A stretch of 64,000 nucleotides of DNA, from the NCBI RefSeq assembly GCF_900114915.1, contig NZ_FOUS01000023.1:1-64000 (forward strand), written 5' to 3'. Below the pieces are notes generated by a model, which saw only the letters and a list, made by a program, of their open reading frames with translations, had not been told where the DNA came from and did no database searches. How positions within the stretch are numbered: the stretch's first letter is position 1; each line of letters opens with the position of its first letter. The position numbers and the translations under genes are program-made. Positions 1-7,591 of the stretch are shown piece after piece. Origin of the DNA: Bradyrhizobium sp. Rc3b. GTDB taxonomy: Bacteria > Pseudomonadota > Alphaproteobacteria > Rhizobiales > Xanthobacteraceae.

Positions 1-476
1 ACAAGGGCAAGTACTTCACCGGCGACGGCTGCCGCCGCGACGCCGACGGCTATTACTGGATCACCGGCCGCGTCGACGACGTCATCAACGTGTCCGGCCA
101 CCGCATGGGCACCGCGGAAGTCGAGAGCGCGCTGGTGGCGCATGAGAAAGTCTCGGAGGCTGCAGTGGTCGGCTTCCCGCACGACATCAAGGGCCAGGGC
201 ATCTACGCCTACGTCACCTTGATGGCCGGCGTGCAGCCGACCGAGGACCTGCGCAAGGAGCTCGTCACCTGGGTGCGCAAGGAGATCGGCCCGATCGCAT
301 CCCCGGATCAAATCCAGTTCGCGCCGGGTCTGCCCAAGACCCGCTCCGGCAAGATCATGCGCCGCATCCTGCGCAAGATCGCCGAGGACGAACCGGGCAG
401 CCTGGGCGATACCTCGACCCTGGCCGATCCCGCCGTGGTCGATGATCTCGTCAAGAACCGGCAGAACAAGCGATAG
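1..476 (+). CDS. acsA: Acetyl-CoA synthetase, C-terminal part
   Basis: This is the last 157 codons of an AMP-forming acetyl-CoA synthetase; the gene enters from the left edge, with codons in phase from base 3. The visible part is the C-terminal lid domain. It carries the hinge-region signature VSGHRMGTAEVESAL and, near the end, PKTRSGKIMRRILR, whose SGK lysine is the catalytic lysine that is regulated by acetylation in this family. The enzyme makes acetyl-CoA from acetate, ATP and CoA in the cytoplasm. The tail ending in KNRQNKR looks normal, so this end of the gene appears intact. It is followed at once by two decayed genes, so it may mark the edge of a degraded segment. Confidence 0.9.
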   Translation, partial: KGKYFTGDGCRRDADGYYWITGRVDDVINVSGHRMGTAEVESALVAHEKVSEAAVVGFPHDIKGQGIYAYVTLMAGVQPTEDLRKELVTWVRKEIGPIASPDQIQFAPGLPKTRSGKIMRRILRKIAEDEPGSLGDTSTLADPAVVDDLVKNRQNKR

Positions 477-485
477 GCAGCGTCC

Positions 486-602
486 ATGAATATCGAGGCG
501 ATCGCGATCGGTCATCATCATCTGCCTGAGATCACCTGGAAACAGATCGAGCATTTCTTCCTGTACGACAAGGATCGCGAATGGTCGAAGCTCGCTGGAT
601 GA
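486..602 (+). pseudogene. ppa: Inorganic pyrophosphatase remnant with internal deletion
   Basis: A 38-codon open frame with an ATG. The first nine residues (MNIEAIAIG) match the typical start of rhizobial inorganic pyrophosphatase. Residues 13-31 (LPEITWKQIEHFFLYDKDR) match the C-terminal segment of the same family, usually LPDIT..QI.HFFEHYKDLE. All the metal- and phosphate-binding core between them is missing, so the product cannot be active. The simplest reading is an in-frame internal deletion that joined both ends of a roughly 175-residue gene. The family assignment rests on motif recall, not a search. Confidence 0.65.
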
Positions 603-667
603 AACGTGCATTGAGGCCGCGGTTGCGGCGGGCCGCGTGCACCAAATCCGTTTGACGGAGAAATGAG

Positions 668-1275
668 ATGAGAATTGTGCTGTTGGGGCCGCCGGGTGCG
701 GGGAAGGGGACGCAGGCCCGCAAGCTGTCGCGAATCCTCGCGATTCCACAGATGTCGACCGGCGATATGCTGCGCGCGGCCGTATCCGAGGGTACGGCGA
801 TTGGGCGGCAAGCCGCGGAGATCATGCAGCGTGGTGCGCTAGTGCCCGATGATCTCGTGGTCGAACTGATCGCCGAGCATATCGCCCAGCCGGACGCAGC
901 CCGTGGATTTATTCTGGACGGATTTCCGCGCACCGTAGCCCAGGCAGAGAGCCTCGACCACGTGCTCGGCGAGCACGAGTTAAGCTGTGTGCTCGAGCTT
1001 AAGATCTCCTGGATCGGATCCTCGGGCGGGCCATCCAGGCGCGCGACAGTGGCGAGAAGGTACGGGCGGACGACAATCAAGAAGCTCTCAGCGTGCGCCT
1101 GACCGCCTACGCCAATCAAACCAAGCCCCTGATCGACTACTACGGCGCAAGGGGGCTCCTGAGAACTGTCGATGCCTCGCAGCCCGTCGGACAGGTGACG
1201 GCAGCGCTTGTCGAAGCCATCGAGCAGCGTGACCAAATGGCTTCGGGCAAGGACGGTGGCCCGGCGATTGCGTAG
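668..1275 (+). pseudogene. adk: Adenylate kinase, frameshifted
   Basis: The first frame (from ATG 668) encodes a normal adenylate kinase start: P-loop GPPGAGKGT at residues 7-15, the STGDMLRAAV AMP-binding stretch, and DGFPRT near residue 85. Around base 1000, after VLELK, the frame shifts by one base. The rest continues in another frame as DLLDRILGRAIQ, then RADDNQEALSVRLTAYANQT and PLIDYYGARG, ending at 1275. The combined protein would be about 202 residues with the short rhizobial LID. As written, the gene gives a 144-residue product with a nonsense tail that lacks the LID arginines. A single-base sequencing error is the alternative. This copy is unlikely to be the only adk of the cell if the shift is real. 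Confidence 0.78.
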
Positions 1276-1491
1276 GTCGGCAGCGAGGTCGTTTGTCCTC
1301 GGCACCATTTGGGGAGCGAAAGAACTCTGGCCTTCGTCGACAGCTTGAATTCTCTTGTGGCGACCGTTCCAGCCAAGCTAGGTAGATCTCGCCTGGGGCT
1401 CGCGATCAAGGCACCGGCGCTTTCGTCACTTGGTTCATGGATGCCCGAACGCCTTGACAAACGTCAAGCAGCGGCCAATTGTTGCTGTAAA

Positions 1492-1506
1492 GGCAACGAG
1501 TTGTCC
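1492..1506. promoter_or_regulatory. Candidate operator, copy 1 (GGCAA-N4-TTGTCC)
   Basis: An imperfect inverted repeat, GGCAACGAGTTGTCC, lies 167-181 bases upstream of the XRE-cupin gene. The same half-sites recur at 2414-2429 and 7550-7565, in front of the amino-acid transporter and binding-protein genes. A TTGACA hexamer sits upstream at 1454-1459, but no convincing -10 follows. No gene is visible in the rest of the 1276-1672 gap. That the neighbouring XRE-cupin protein binds here is inference from position and recurrence. Confidence 0.45.
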
Positions 1507-1672
1507 CCCTAGGCTCGCTGGGACCTGAACCTCTTTTTGGAAACTAATGGCCGTGGGTGGAGGGCGTGCGCAAGCGCCCTTCATTCGCAACAAATTGGTA
1601 TTGGTCGGTTAACTTTGAGGCTTCCGCTGATCACAGTGGGAGCGGTTCATCGCCGGGCCGATAGCATGCCGG

Positions 1673-2296
1673 GTGGATGCAGATAGCGCGATGGCAATGA
1701 TTAAAAAGACCAGTTTGCTGGCGACACAGAAGCTTGAGAAGGTCGACACAGCAGCCGCGGGTCGCATAGGCGCCCGCTTGCGGGCGAGCCGCCGGCAGAA
1801 GAACATGACCCTCGATGAACTGGCTGAGGCAACGGGCCTCAATAAGGGGTTTCTTTCCCGGATTGAGAAGGACGCCAAGGCCCCATCGATCGCGACCGTT
1901 ATCAAGTTGTCCCGTGCCTTGGACATTCCCGTCGCTCGCCTCTTCGGCGAGCAGATTGGTGATTCGGATATCCATCTTGTTCGAACCGCAAATCATAAGC
2001 CCGAGGACGACCCGGTAAACGGGTATTCCTTCATTCCCTTGTCCCCAGCAGGGAGCGACAGGCGAAACGAAACTTTTCTCATGGCGCCGCCACGCCATTT
2101 TAGCGAAGCCACACACGCTGAACATGCAGGCGAAGAGATGCTCTACGTCCTTGCGGGTCGGATCGAGGTCAAGTTCGTAGACCGAAGCGTCGCGATGTCG
2201 ACTGGCGACTACCTCCAGTTTCCCGGCCATCTCGTGCACCATGTGCGACGGATCGGTGCAAACGCCACTGTGCTCATCGTCATAAGTCGCGATTAG
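1673..2296 (+). CDS. XRE-family regulator with C-terminal cupin
   Basis: A 207-residue transcriptional regulator counted from the GTG at 1673; ATGs at 1691 and 1697 are equally possible starts, and no clear ribosome site decides. Residues 31-91 are an XRE helix-turn-helix (ARLRASRRQKNMTLDELAEA, then GLNKGFLSRIEKD). Residues 135-205 form a small-molecule-binding cupin barrel with HAEHAGEEMLYVLAGRIEV and a proximal HLVHH. Proteins of this design usually repress catabolic or amino-acid/polyamine genes and respond to a ligand held in the cupin. The gene sits upstream of an amino-acid ABC operon. A shared palindrome upstream of itself, of that operon and of the binding-protein gene suggests it controls all three and itself. 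Confidence 0.85.
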   Translation: MDADSAMAMIKKTSLLATQKLEKVDTAAAGRIGARLRASRRQKNMTLDELAEATGLNKGFLSRIEKDAKAPSIATVIKLSRALDIPVARLFGEQIGDSDIHLVRTANHKPEDDPVNGYSFIPLSPAGSDRRNETFLMAPPRHFSEATHAEHAGEEMLYVLAGRIEVKFVDRSVAMSTGDYLQFPGHLVHHVRRIGANATVLIVISRD

Positions 2297-2413
2297 AGCC
2301 GCCGTTTTTCTGCCCTAACTCGATAAGTCGGTCACTAGCCACTCACCAGTTCCATGGCGGCGGCGCGAATGAACTCTTGTCTCATTCAGCGAGAGGCCAT
2401 ATACGTGCCTGAA

Positions 2414-2448
2414 GGGCAATATGTTGCCCACCTAAACAAATGTTGCCC
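2414..2448. promoter_or_regulatory. Candidate operator, copy 2, with degenerate second site
   Basis: GGGCAATATGTTGCCC at 2414-2429 is a perfect 6-bp inverted repeat with a 4-bp spacer. A second TTGCCC half-site with a poor left arm ends at 2448, its 16-bp window displaced 19 bases from the first. The pair lies 160-195 bases upstream of aapQ. The rest of the 2297-2608 gap holds a short open frame with no recognisable product. Same class as the sites at 1492-1506 and 7550-7565. Confidence 0.5.
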
Positions 2449-2608
2449 AGAGGGAAGGAAGCGCGTGTCGAACAACGCTATTTGTATGTCTGGGTGCGAG
2501 CTTGTGAATTCCAGGGCGATCGTCGCTGTAGCGGCGGCCCGAGGCGCGATTGTCGACACCAGGCAGCCCACGCGCTTCATCCGCGGATCGACCGTCTAGG
2601 GCATCGCA

Positions 2609-3811
2609 ATGACCATTGGTCCCCGGAAACCTCCGCCGCAACATTTACAACGATTGCAGCGTGCGCTCGGCGGACGAGCAGGGTGGAGCGGATTCGCACT
2701 CCAACTTTTGTTCGCAGCCATCCTAGGTTGGCTGGCTTATGAAATCATCGCCAATGTCCGCGCAAACCTGCAGACGCAGCGGATCACCGCCGGCTTCGGT
2801 TTCCTGCAGACCAACGCGGGCTTCGACGTCAATCAGACCCTGATCTCCTACTCGGGAGCCGATACCTACGCCCGCGTCTTTCTAGTTGGTCTGCTCAATA
2901 CTCTTCTGGTCTCTGTCATCGGTATCTTCTTTGCCACGGTGATTGGCTTCGTTGTTGCGCTTGGCCGGCTATCGTCCAACTGGCTGTTGTCGAGAATCGC
3001 CGGCGCTTACGTCGAATTCCTCCGCAACTTGCCGCTGCTGTTCCAGATCTTGTTCTGGTATCTGGCGGTACTCGCGGCGCTCCCAAGTCCGCGACAGAGC
3101 ATTTCGCTCTTCGGCATCGCTTTCCTAAACAATCGCGGCATTATCGTTCCGAGGCCTATCGGTGAATCTGGCTTCGAGCCGTTCGTCGGAGCAATTTTGC
3201 TAGCTGTGCTTATCTCGCTTTTACTGTGGCGCTATGCCCGTCAGCAGCTCTATCGACACGGCCGAGTGATCAAGGTGTGGCCCTACGCTCTGGTGGATTT
3301 GATCGGTTTGCCGCTGATCGTGGCGCTAGTGTTCGGCGCGCCGGTGACGTTTGAAATCCCTGTGCTGAAGGGATTTAATTTCGCTGGGGGCGCCCGTCTC
3401 ATTCCCGAGTTGGTGGCACTGACGCTGGCCTTGTCGACCTACACGGCAGCATTTATCGCCGAGATCGTGCGGGCTGGCATACTGTCGGTGAATAAGGGGC
3501 AGATGGAAGCCGGTTCCTCGCTTGGGTTGCAGCGTGGCTCCGCGCTGCGGCTGATCGTAATTCCTCAAGCGCTCAGAGTAATTTTGCCACCGCTCACCAG
3601 CCAATATCTCAATCTGACTAAGAACTCCTCGCTTGCCGTTGCGATCGGCTATCCGGATCTATTCTCTGTGTTCGCGGGAACGACGCTGAGCCAGACGGGG
3701 CAAGCGATCGAGATTATCGGGATCACGATGGGAGTTTATTTGCTGATCTCGCTCGTGACCAGCGCGATCATGAACCTGTACGGCTTGCGGATCAGCAGGA
3801 GCACGATCTGA
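2609..3811 (+). CDS. aapQ: General L-amino-acid ABC transporter permease, AapQ-like
   Basis: A 400-residue inner-membrane permease of the polar amino-acid family (HisM/AapQ). After a cytoplasmic N-terminus there is a membrane segment, then the soluble loop typical of AapQ (GFGFLQTNAGFDVNQTLISY), then the core with NTLLVSVIGIFFATVIGF and EFLRNLPLLFQILFWY. The EAA loop that docks on the ATPase reads AGSSLGLQRGSALRLIVIPQ. It pairs with AapM and AapP in the next two genes to import a broad range of L-amino acids across the inner membrane. Its last base is the first base of the aapM start codon (coordinates 3811), so translation is probably coupled. The length agrees with family members of about 400 residues. 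Confidence 0.92.
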   Translation: MTIGPRKPPPQHLQRLQRALGGRAGWSGFALQLLFAAILGWLAYEIIANVRANLQTQRITAGFGFLQTNAGFDVNQTLISYSGADTYARVFLVGLLNTLLVSVIGIFFATVIGFVVALGRLSSNWLLSRIAGAYVEFLRNLPLLFQILFWYLAVLAALPSPRQSISLFGIAFLNNRGIIVPRPIGESGFEPFVGAILLAVLISLLLWRYARQQLYRHGRVIKVWPYALVDLIGLPLIVALVFGAPVTFEIPVLKGFNFAGGARLIPELVALTLALSTYTAAFIAEIVRAGILSVNKGQMEAGSSLGLQRGSALRLIVIPQALRVILPPLTSQYLNLTKNSSLAVAIGYPDLFSVFAGTTLSQTGQAIEIIGITMGVYLLISLVTSAIMNLYGLRISRSTI

Positions 3812-5334
3812 TGCGAGACGGTGCAACACTTTCCTTCGTGCGGCAAGACTTGGTCTCTGAGCGGTCCGCGCCGGTGAAGACCACAGGTTTTATCGGCTTT
3901 TTGCGCGTACGCTTGTTCAACTCGGTGACCAACATTCTGGTCACGATCGTCTGCGCGCTGTTGCTGTGGGTGTTACTGGTACCTACGATCAAATTCCTGC
4001 TCATCAACGCTGTGTGGATTGGGACAGACCGTAGCGCCTGTCTAGCCGAAAATGCTGGGCACGTCGTGGGTGCATGCTGGCCCTTCGTTCATGCTAAATT
4101 CGGCCAGTTCGTCTACGGCTTCTATCCCGAGTCCGAACGCTGGCGGGCCAATCTGACTTTCATCATTGCGGCCCTGCTTCTGATTCCATTGCTGATTCCA
4201 CGGCTGCCGGCCAAGGGGCTCAACGCAAGTCTGCTTTTCCTAGCGTTCCCGATCGTCGCTTTCTTCCTGCTGCATGGCGGTGGGCTAGAGGGGTTTGCCG
4301 TGAGTTGGATCTCGGCGCTGCTCTCCGGCTTCAATGATTCCGTCGGAGAAGGAGGACGAAAGCTCGCTGTCGCGGGTGAGGCGGTCGCGGTGATCGGTCC
4401 TCTTCTGTGGGCGGCCGGCAAGCTGGTCGTTGGAATCAGCACAGCGATCTCGTGGGTGCTTGCTCCGCTGGAGTGGCTGCGCATTGAGATCCATTCGTCG
4501 GGACGTCCGGTGTGGACTGACTTGCTCCTGACGACCGCCATAGTCTCGGCCCTGGTCTTTGTTTTGGGCGGTGGCGCGCGCGCGGGCTGGCGATCGCTCA
4601 TCGCGAGCCTGGCAACCTTCGCTGGTGTCGGTCTCCTGATCGCCGTCATGGGCCTCGATCGCGGCGGACTACCAGTCGTTGATAGCAGGCTTTGGGGCGG
4701 CCTCCTGATAACGCTTGTGGTGTCGGTCACAGGCATTGTCGCGTCGATGCCAATCGGTATCGGTCTGGCGCTCGGGCGCCGGTCCACGATTCCTCTGATC
4801 CGAACCTTTTCGATCGTCTTTATCGAGTTCTGGCGGGGCGTGCCGCTCATTACGGTTTTGTTCTTCGCGACCTATATGCTGCCGCTCTTCGTGCCTACCG
4901 GCTTCACGATCGACGGATTGATGCGCGCGCTCATCGGAATTTCGCTGTTCGCGGGTGCCTATCAGGCGGAGGTTATTCGCGGTGGGCTGATGGCGATCCC
5001 GCGCGGCCAGAGCGAAGCGGCGAGCGCGCTCGGCCTATCCTGGTGGAAGACAACTGCACTGATCGTCATGCCGCAGGCATTGCGCCACGTTATTCCTGGC
5101 ATAGTCAATAGCTTCATTGGGTTGTTCAAAGATACGTCGCTTGTATCGATTGTAGCCCTGTTCGATCTGCTAGGCTCGCTGCGAGCGTCCTTCAGCGACC
5201 CTCTCTGGGCAACACCATCGACCTTGTTCACGGGCTTCGCCCTGACGGGCACGATCTATTTCGCCTTCTGTTTTGGAATGTCCCGTTACTCGCTGTTCGT
5301 CGAGCGAAGGCTAAGCGCGCATCAGCGCAATTGA
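3811..5334 (+). CDS. aapM: General L-amino-acid ABC transporter permease, AapM-like (long form)
   Basis: A 507-residue permease partner of AapQ. The C-terminal third is the conserved transport domain, with LLITLVVSVTGIVASMPIGI, FIEFWRGVPLITVLFF and the EAA loop EAASALGLSWWKTTALIVMP. Characterised AapM proteins are roughly 380 residues. The excess of about 120 residues lies between about residues 150 and 290 and contains further hydrophobic stretches (FLAFPIVAFFLLHGGG, VIGPLLWAAGKLVVGIS). It therefore probably has more membrane spans than the textbook protein. It starts at the last base of aapQ and its stop precedes aapP by a few bases, so aapQMP is one operon. Confidence 0.9.
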   Translation: MRDGATLSFVRQDLVSERSAPVKTTGFIGFLRVRLFNSVTNILVTIVCALLLWVLLVPTIKFLLINAVWIGTDRSACLAENAGHVVGACWPFVHAKFGQFVYGFYPESERWRANLTFIIAALLLIPLLIPRLPAKGLNASLLFLAFPIVAFFLLHGGGLEGFAVSWISALLSGFNDSVGEGGRKLAVAGEAVAVIGPLLWAAGKLVVGISTAISWVLAPLEWLRIEIHSSGRPVWTDLLLTTAIVSALVFVLGGGARAGWRSLIASLATFAGVGLLIAVMGLDRGGLPVVDSRLWGGLLITLVVSVTGIVASMPIGIGLALGRRSTIPLIRTFSIVFIEFWRGVPLITVLFFATYMLPLFVPTGFTIDGLMRALIGISLFAGAYQAEVIRGGLMAIPRGQSEAASALGLSWWKTTALIVMPQALRHVIPGIVNSFIGLFKDTSLVSIVALFDLLGSLRASFSDPLWATPSTLFTGFALTGTIYFAFCFGMSRYSLFVERRLSAHQRN

Positions 5335-5342
5335 GGCAGCCT

Positions 5343-6086
5343 ATGGCTACTGATCCCATCGTTAGAATTAACGACTTGAATAAATGGTACGGCGACTTCC
5401 ACGTGCTGCGAGACATCAATCTCGAGGTTGGCAAGGGCGAGCGTATCGTGATCTGCGGCCCCTCAGGCTCCGGCAAATCGACGCTGATTCGCTGCATCAA
5501 CGCGCTGGAGGAATTCCAGGAAGGCGAGGTCGTCGTTGACGGCATCAAGCTCGGGCCGAATCTGAAACACATCGACCCGGTCCGGCGCGAAGTCGGCATG
5601 GTATTCCAAAGCTTCAATCTGTTTCCGCATCTCACCGTGCTGGAAAATTGTACGTTGGCGCCGATCTGGGTACGCAACATCCCGAAGAAGGATGCCGAAG
5701 GCGCCGCCATGAAATTTTTGGAGCGGGTAAAGATCCCACACCAGGCCAACAAGTTTCCAGGGCAGATGTCCGGTGGTCAGCAGCAGCGCGTCGCGATCGC
5801 GCGGGCGCTCACCATGAACCCCAAGGTAATGCTGTTCGACGAGCCAACCTCAGCGCTCGACCCCGAGATGGTCAAGGAGGTGCTGGACACCATGGTCGAC
5901 CTTGCGAACGAGGGCATGACTATGCTGGTCGTAACCCACGAGATGGGATTTGCTCGCGAAGTCGCCGACCGCGTGGTTTTCATGGATGCCGGACAGATCA
6001 TCGAATCCAACGCGCCGCGAGAATTCTTTGCTGACCCGCAGCACGCGCGCTCAAAGTTGTTCCTGAGCCAGATCTTGCGGCACTAG
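5343..6086 (+). CDS. aapP: Amino-acid ABC transporter ATPase, AapP-like
   Basis: A 247-residue cytoplasmic ATPase that energises the AapQM permease. The Walker A motif is GPSGSGKST, the Q-loop VFQSFNLFPHL, the signature MSGGQQQRVAIARAL, Walker B VMLFDEPTSALDPE and the switch histidine VVTHEMG. An upstream in-frame TTG at 5331 overlaps the aapM stop. The ATG at 5343, preceded by a GAGG-like sequence, is the better start and gives the usual length. It is the last intact gene of the operon; an amidohydrolase stub follows 24 bases later. The binding protein that should feed this importer is not in the operon but divergent at 7592. Confidence 0.95.
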   Translation: MATDPIVRINDLNKWYGDFHVLRDINLEVGKGERIVICGPSGSGKSTLIRCINALEEFQEGEVVVDGIKLGPNLKHIDPVRREVGMVFQSFNLFPHLTVLENCTLAPIWVRNIPKKDAEGAAMKFLERVKIPHQANKFPGQMSGGQQQRVAIARALTMNPKVMLFDEPTSALDPEMVKEVLDTMVDLANEGMTMLVVTHEMGFAREVADRVVFMDAGQIIESNAPREFFADPQHARSKLFLSQILRH

Positions 6087-6110
6087 ACTGCTTACGCTGA
6101 GGCAGCAGAG

Positions 6111-6227
6111 ATGAACCCAGATCTTCACCAGAAACTGACCGAGTGGCGTCGCCATCTTCACGCCAATCCGGAGGTTTCACTGCAGGAGAGGCCGACCTCC
6201 GCATTGGCCTCCAGGCGAGGGGGCTAG
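6111..6227 (+). pseudogene. M20-type amidohydrolase, N-terminal stub
   Basis: Thirty-eight codons starting with ATG after a GGCAGCAGAG sequence. Residues 8-26 (KLTEWRRHLHANPEVSLQE) are the standard start of M20/hippurate-hydrolase-type amidohydrolases. The reading frame then degenerates and stops at 6225-6227, overlapping the end of the converging PLP-enzyme gene. The roughly 350 residues carrying the metal centre are gone. The intact gene would have extended the aapQMP operon and cleaved N-acyl or amide-linked amino acids. The breakpoint lies close to base 6190-6225. Confidence 0.6.
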
Positions 6228-7453
6228 AGCCTATTCAGCGCTTGCCTCAAGTCGGCCAGGAGGTCAGCTTCGTCTTCGAGCCCAACCGAAAGCCGGACAA
6301 GATCTTCGCCAACGCCGCCCTGTAGGTGAGCCTCGGGTCGAACGGTTTGCCGTGCCCGGACAATGCTTGCAGGGTGTGAGATAAGCGTTTCGACATCACC
6401 AAGACTAACGGCAAGGGTCATCAGCTCGAGTTTGTCTATCATGCGCCTTGCCGCGTCAAACCCTCCGCGCAAGCCGAACGACATCATTCCAGAGCCACCT
6501 GACATCTGCTTTTTTGCGATCGCATGCCGTGGATGCGACTCGAGGAAGGGATAGTTCACCCAGGAAACCGCAGGATGCTCGTCCAGCATATGCGCAATTG
6601 CAAGTGCGTTGGAGCCATGTCTTTCCATTCGAAGCGGCAGCGTCTTCAGTCCCCTTAGTACCAGAGATGATGCCATCGGAGAGAGGACCGCACCGGTTAT
6701 GAAGCGTAAGCCCTGGCTGTGGATCCTGTCGATGAGCTCTGCTCTTCCCAGGAGAGCGCCACCAAGGACGTCTCCGTGGCCATTGATGTATTTGGTCAGC
6801 GAATGCAGAACGATATCTGCACCGTGCTCCAGAGGACGCTGCAGAGCCGGGGAGGCGAAGGTCCCGTCGACAAAGACCAAAAGACCTGCGCGATGGGCCC
6901 GCGCGGCAATGGCGGCGATATCGAGCACGTCCCCCGTTGGATTAATAGGCGTCTCGAAATAGACAGCCCGGCTGCGAGGCGTGACGACGGCGTCCAGATT
7001 GGCCGGGTCGCTGAGGTCGACAGGAACGACCTTCACGCCGAAACGCGGCAAGCCCTGCTCGGACATGGCAGTGGTGTTGGAGTACAACGTGCGGTGGACG
7101 ATCAGTTCGTCACCTTGCGATAGCAGGGATAGCGTCAAGGCTCCGACAGCGGCCATTCCGGAGGCCAACGCGACTGCGGCCTCGGCTCCTTCCAGGTTGG
7201 CGAGCCGGGTCTGTAACAACTCGGTCGTGGGATTGTGCTCCCGAGCGTAGAGCTTGCCTCCGAGTGCAGCCGCCGCGTCGGCGTCCGCCATGCTTTCGAA
7301 GCCGTAGGTAGACGTGAGGTAAACCGGTTGAGATACGGCCCGATGGTGGTCGGCCGGATCATATGCGTAGTGAATCGCTCGCGTTGCGAACCCCAGTTCC
7401 AAGCCATGAGTCGGCGGTATCTTGCCCGTTTGGGCAGATTTGGAACCTGACAT
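6224..7453 (-). CDS. Cys/Met-metabolism PLP-dependent enzyme
   Basis: A 409-residue fold-type I PLP enzyme of the cystathionine gamma-synthase/methionine gamma-lyase family. Visible motifs: YAREHNPTT at 69-77 (phosphate-binding Tyr and Arg), ALASGMAA near 96, VFVDGTF with Asp196 for the pyridine nitrogen, and HSLTKYINGHGD with Lys221 as the Schiff-base lysine. The cysteine typical of methionine gamma-lyase in a LYGCT-like motif is replaced here by LYSNT (Asn126). The reaction could therefore be a gamma-lyase, gamma-synthase or O-acylhomoserine sulfhydrylation and cannot be settled by eye. It is transcribed away from the binding-protein gene at 7592, with a palindrome between them, which suggests the substrate is the imported amino acid. 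Confidence 0.88.
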   Translation of the reverse strand: MSGSKSAQTGKIPPTHGLELGFATRAIHYAYDPADHHRAVSQPVYLTSTYGFESMADADAAAALGGKLYAREHNPTTELLQTRLANLEGAEAAVALASGMAAVGALTLSLLSQGDELIVHRTLYSNTTAMSEQGLPRFGVKVVPVDLSDPANLDAVVTPRSRAVYFETPINPTGDVLDIAAIAARAHRAGLLVFVDGTFASPALQRPLEHGADIVLHSLTKYINGHGDVLGGALLGRAELIDRIHSQGLRFITGAVLSPMASSLVLRGLKTLPLRMERHGSNALAIAHMLDEHPAVSWVNYPFLESHPRHAIAKKQMSGGSGMMSFGLRGGFDAARRMIDKLELMTLAVSLGDVETLISHPASIVRARQTVRPEAHLQGGVGEDLVRLSVGLEDEADLLADLRQALNRL

Positions 7454-7549
7454 TCGAAAAAATCTCCATTGGCGGGCGGCTCCTCACTTCTTTGCGCAAG
7501 GAGCGAAACCGGTTGCATTGCAGTCGATGTTGACTCAACTCTGCCTATA

Positions 7550-7565
7550 GGGCAACAAGTTGTCC
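7550..7565. promoter_or_regulatory. Candidate operator, copy 3 (GGGCAA-N4-TTGTCC)
   Basis: GGGCAACAAGTTGTCC lies in the 138-base space between the divergent PLP-enzyme gene and the binding-protein gene, 27 bases upstream of the latter's ATG. It has the same half-sites and spacing as the sites at 1492-1506 and 2414-2429. A second, unrelated inverted repeat, GTTGACTCAAC, is at 7529-7539. Position and recurrence suggest repression by the XRE-cupin protein. Confidence 0.5.
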
Positions 7566-7591
7566 AAATATCCAAAACCGGAGGATTGCGA

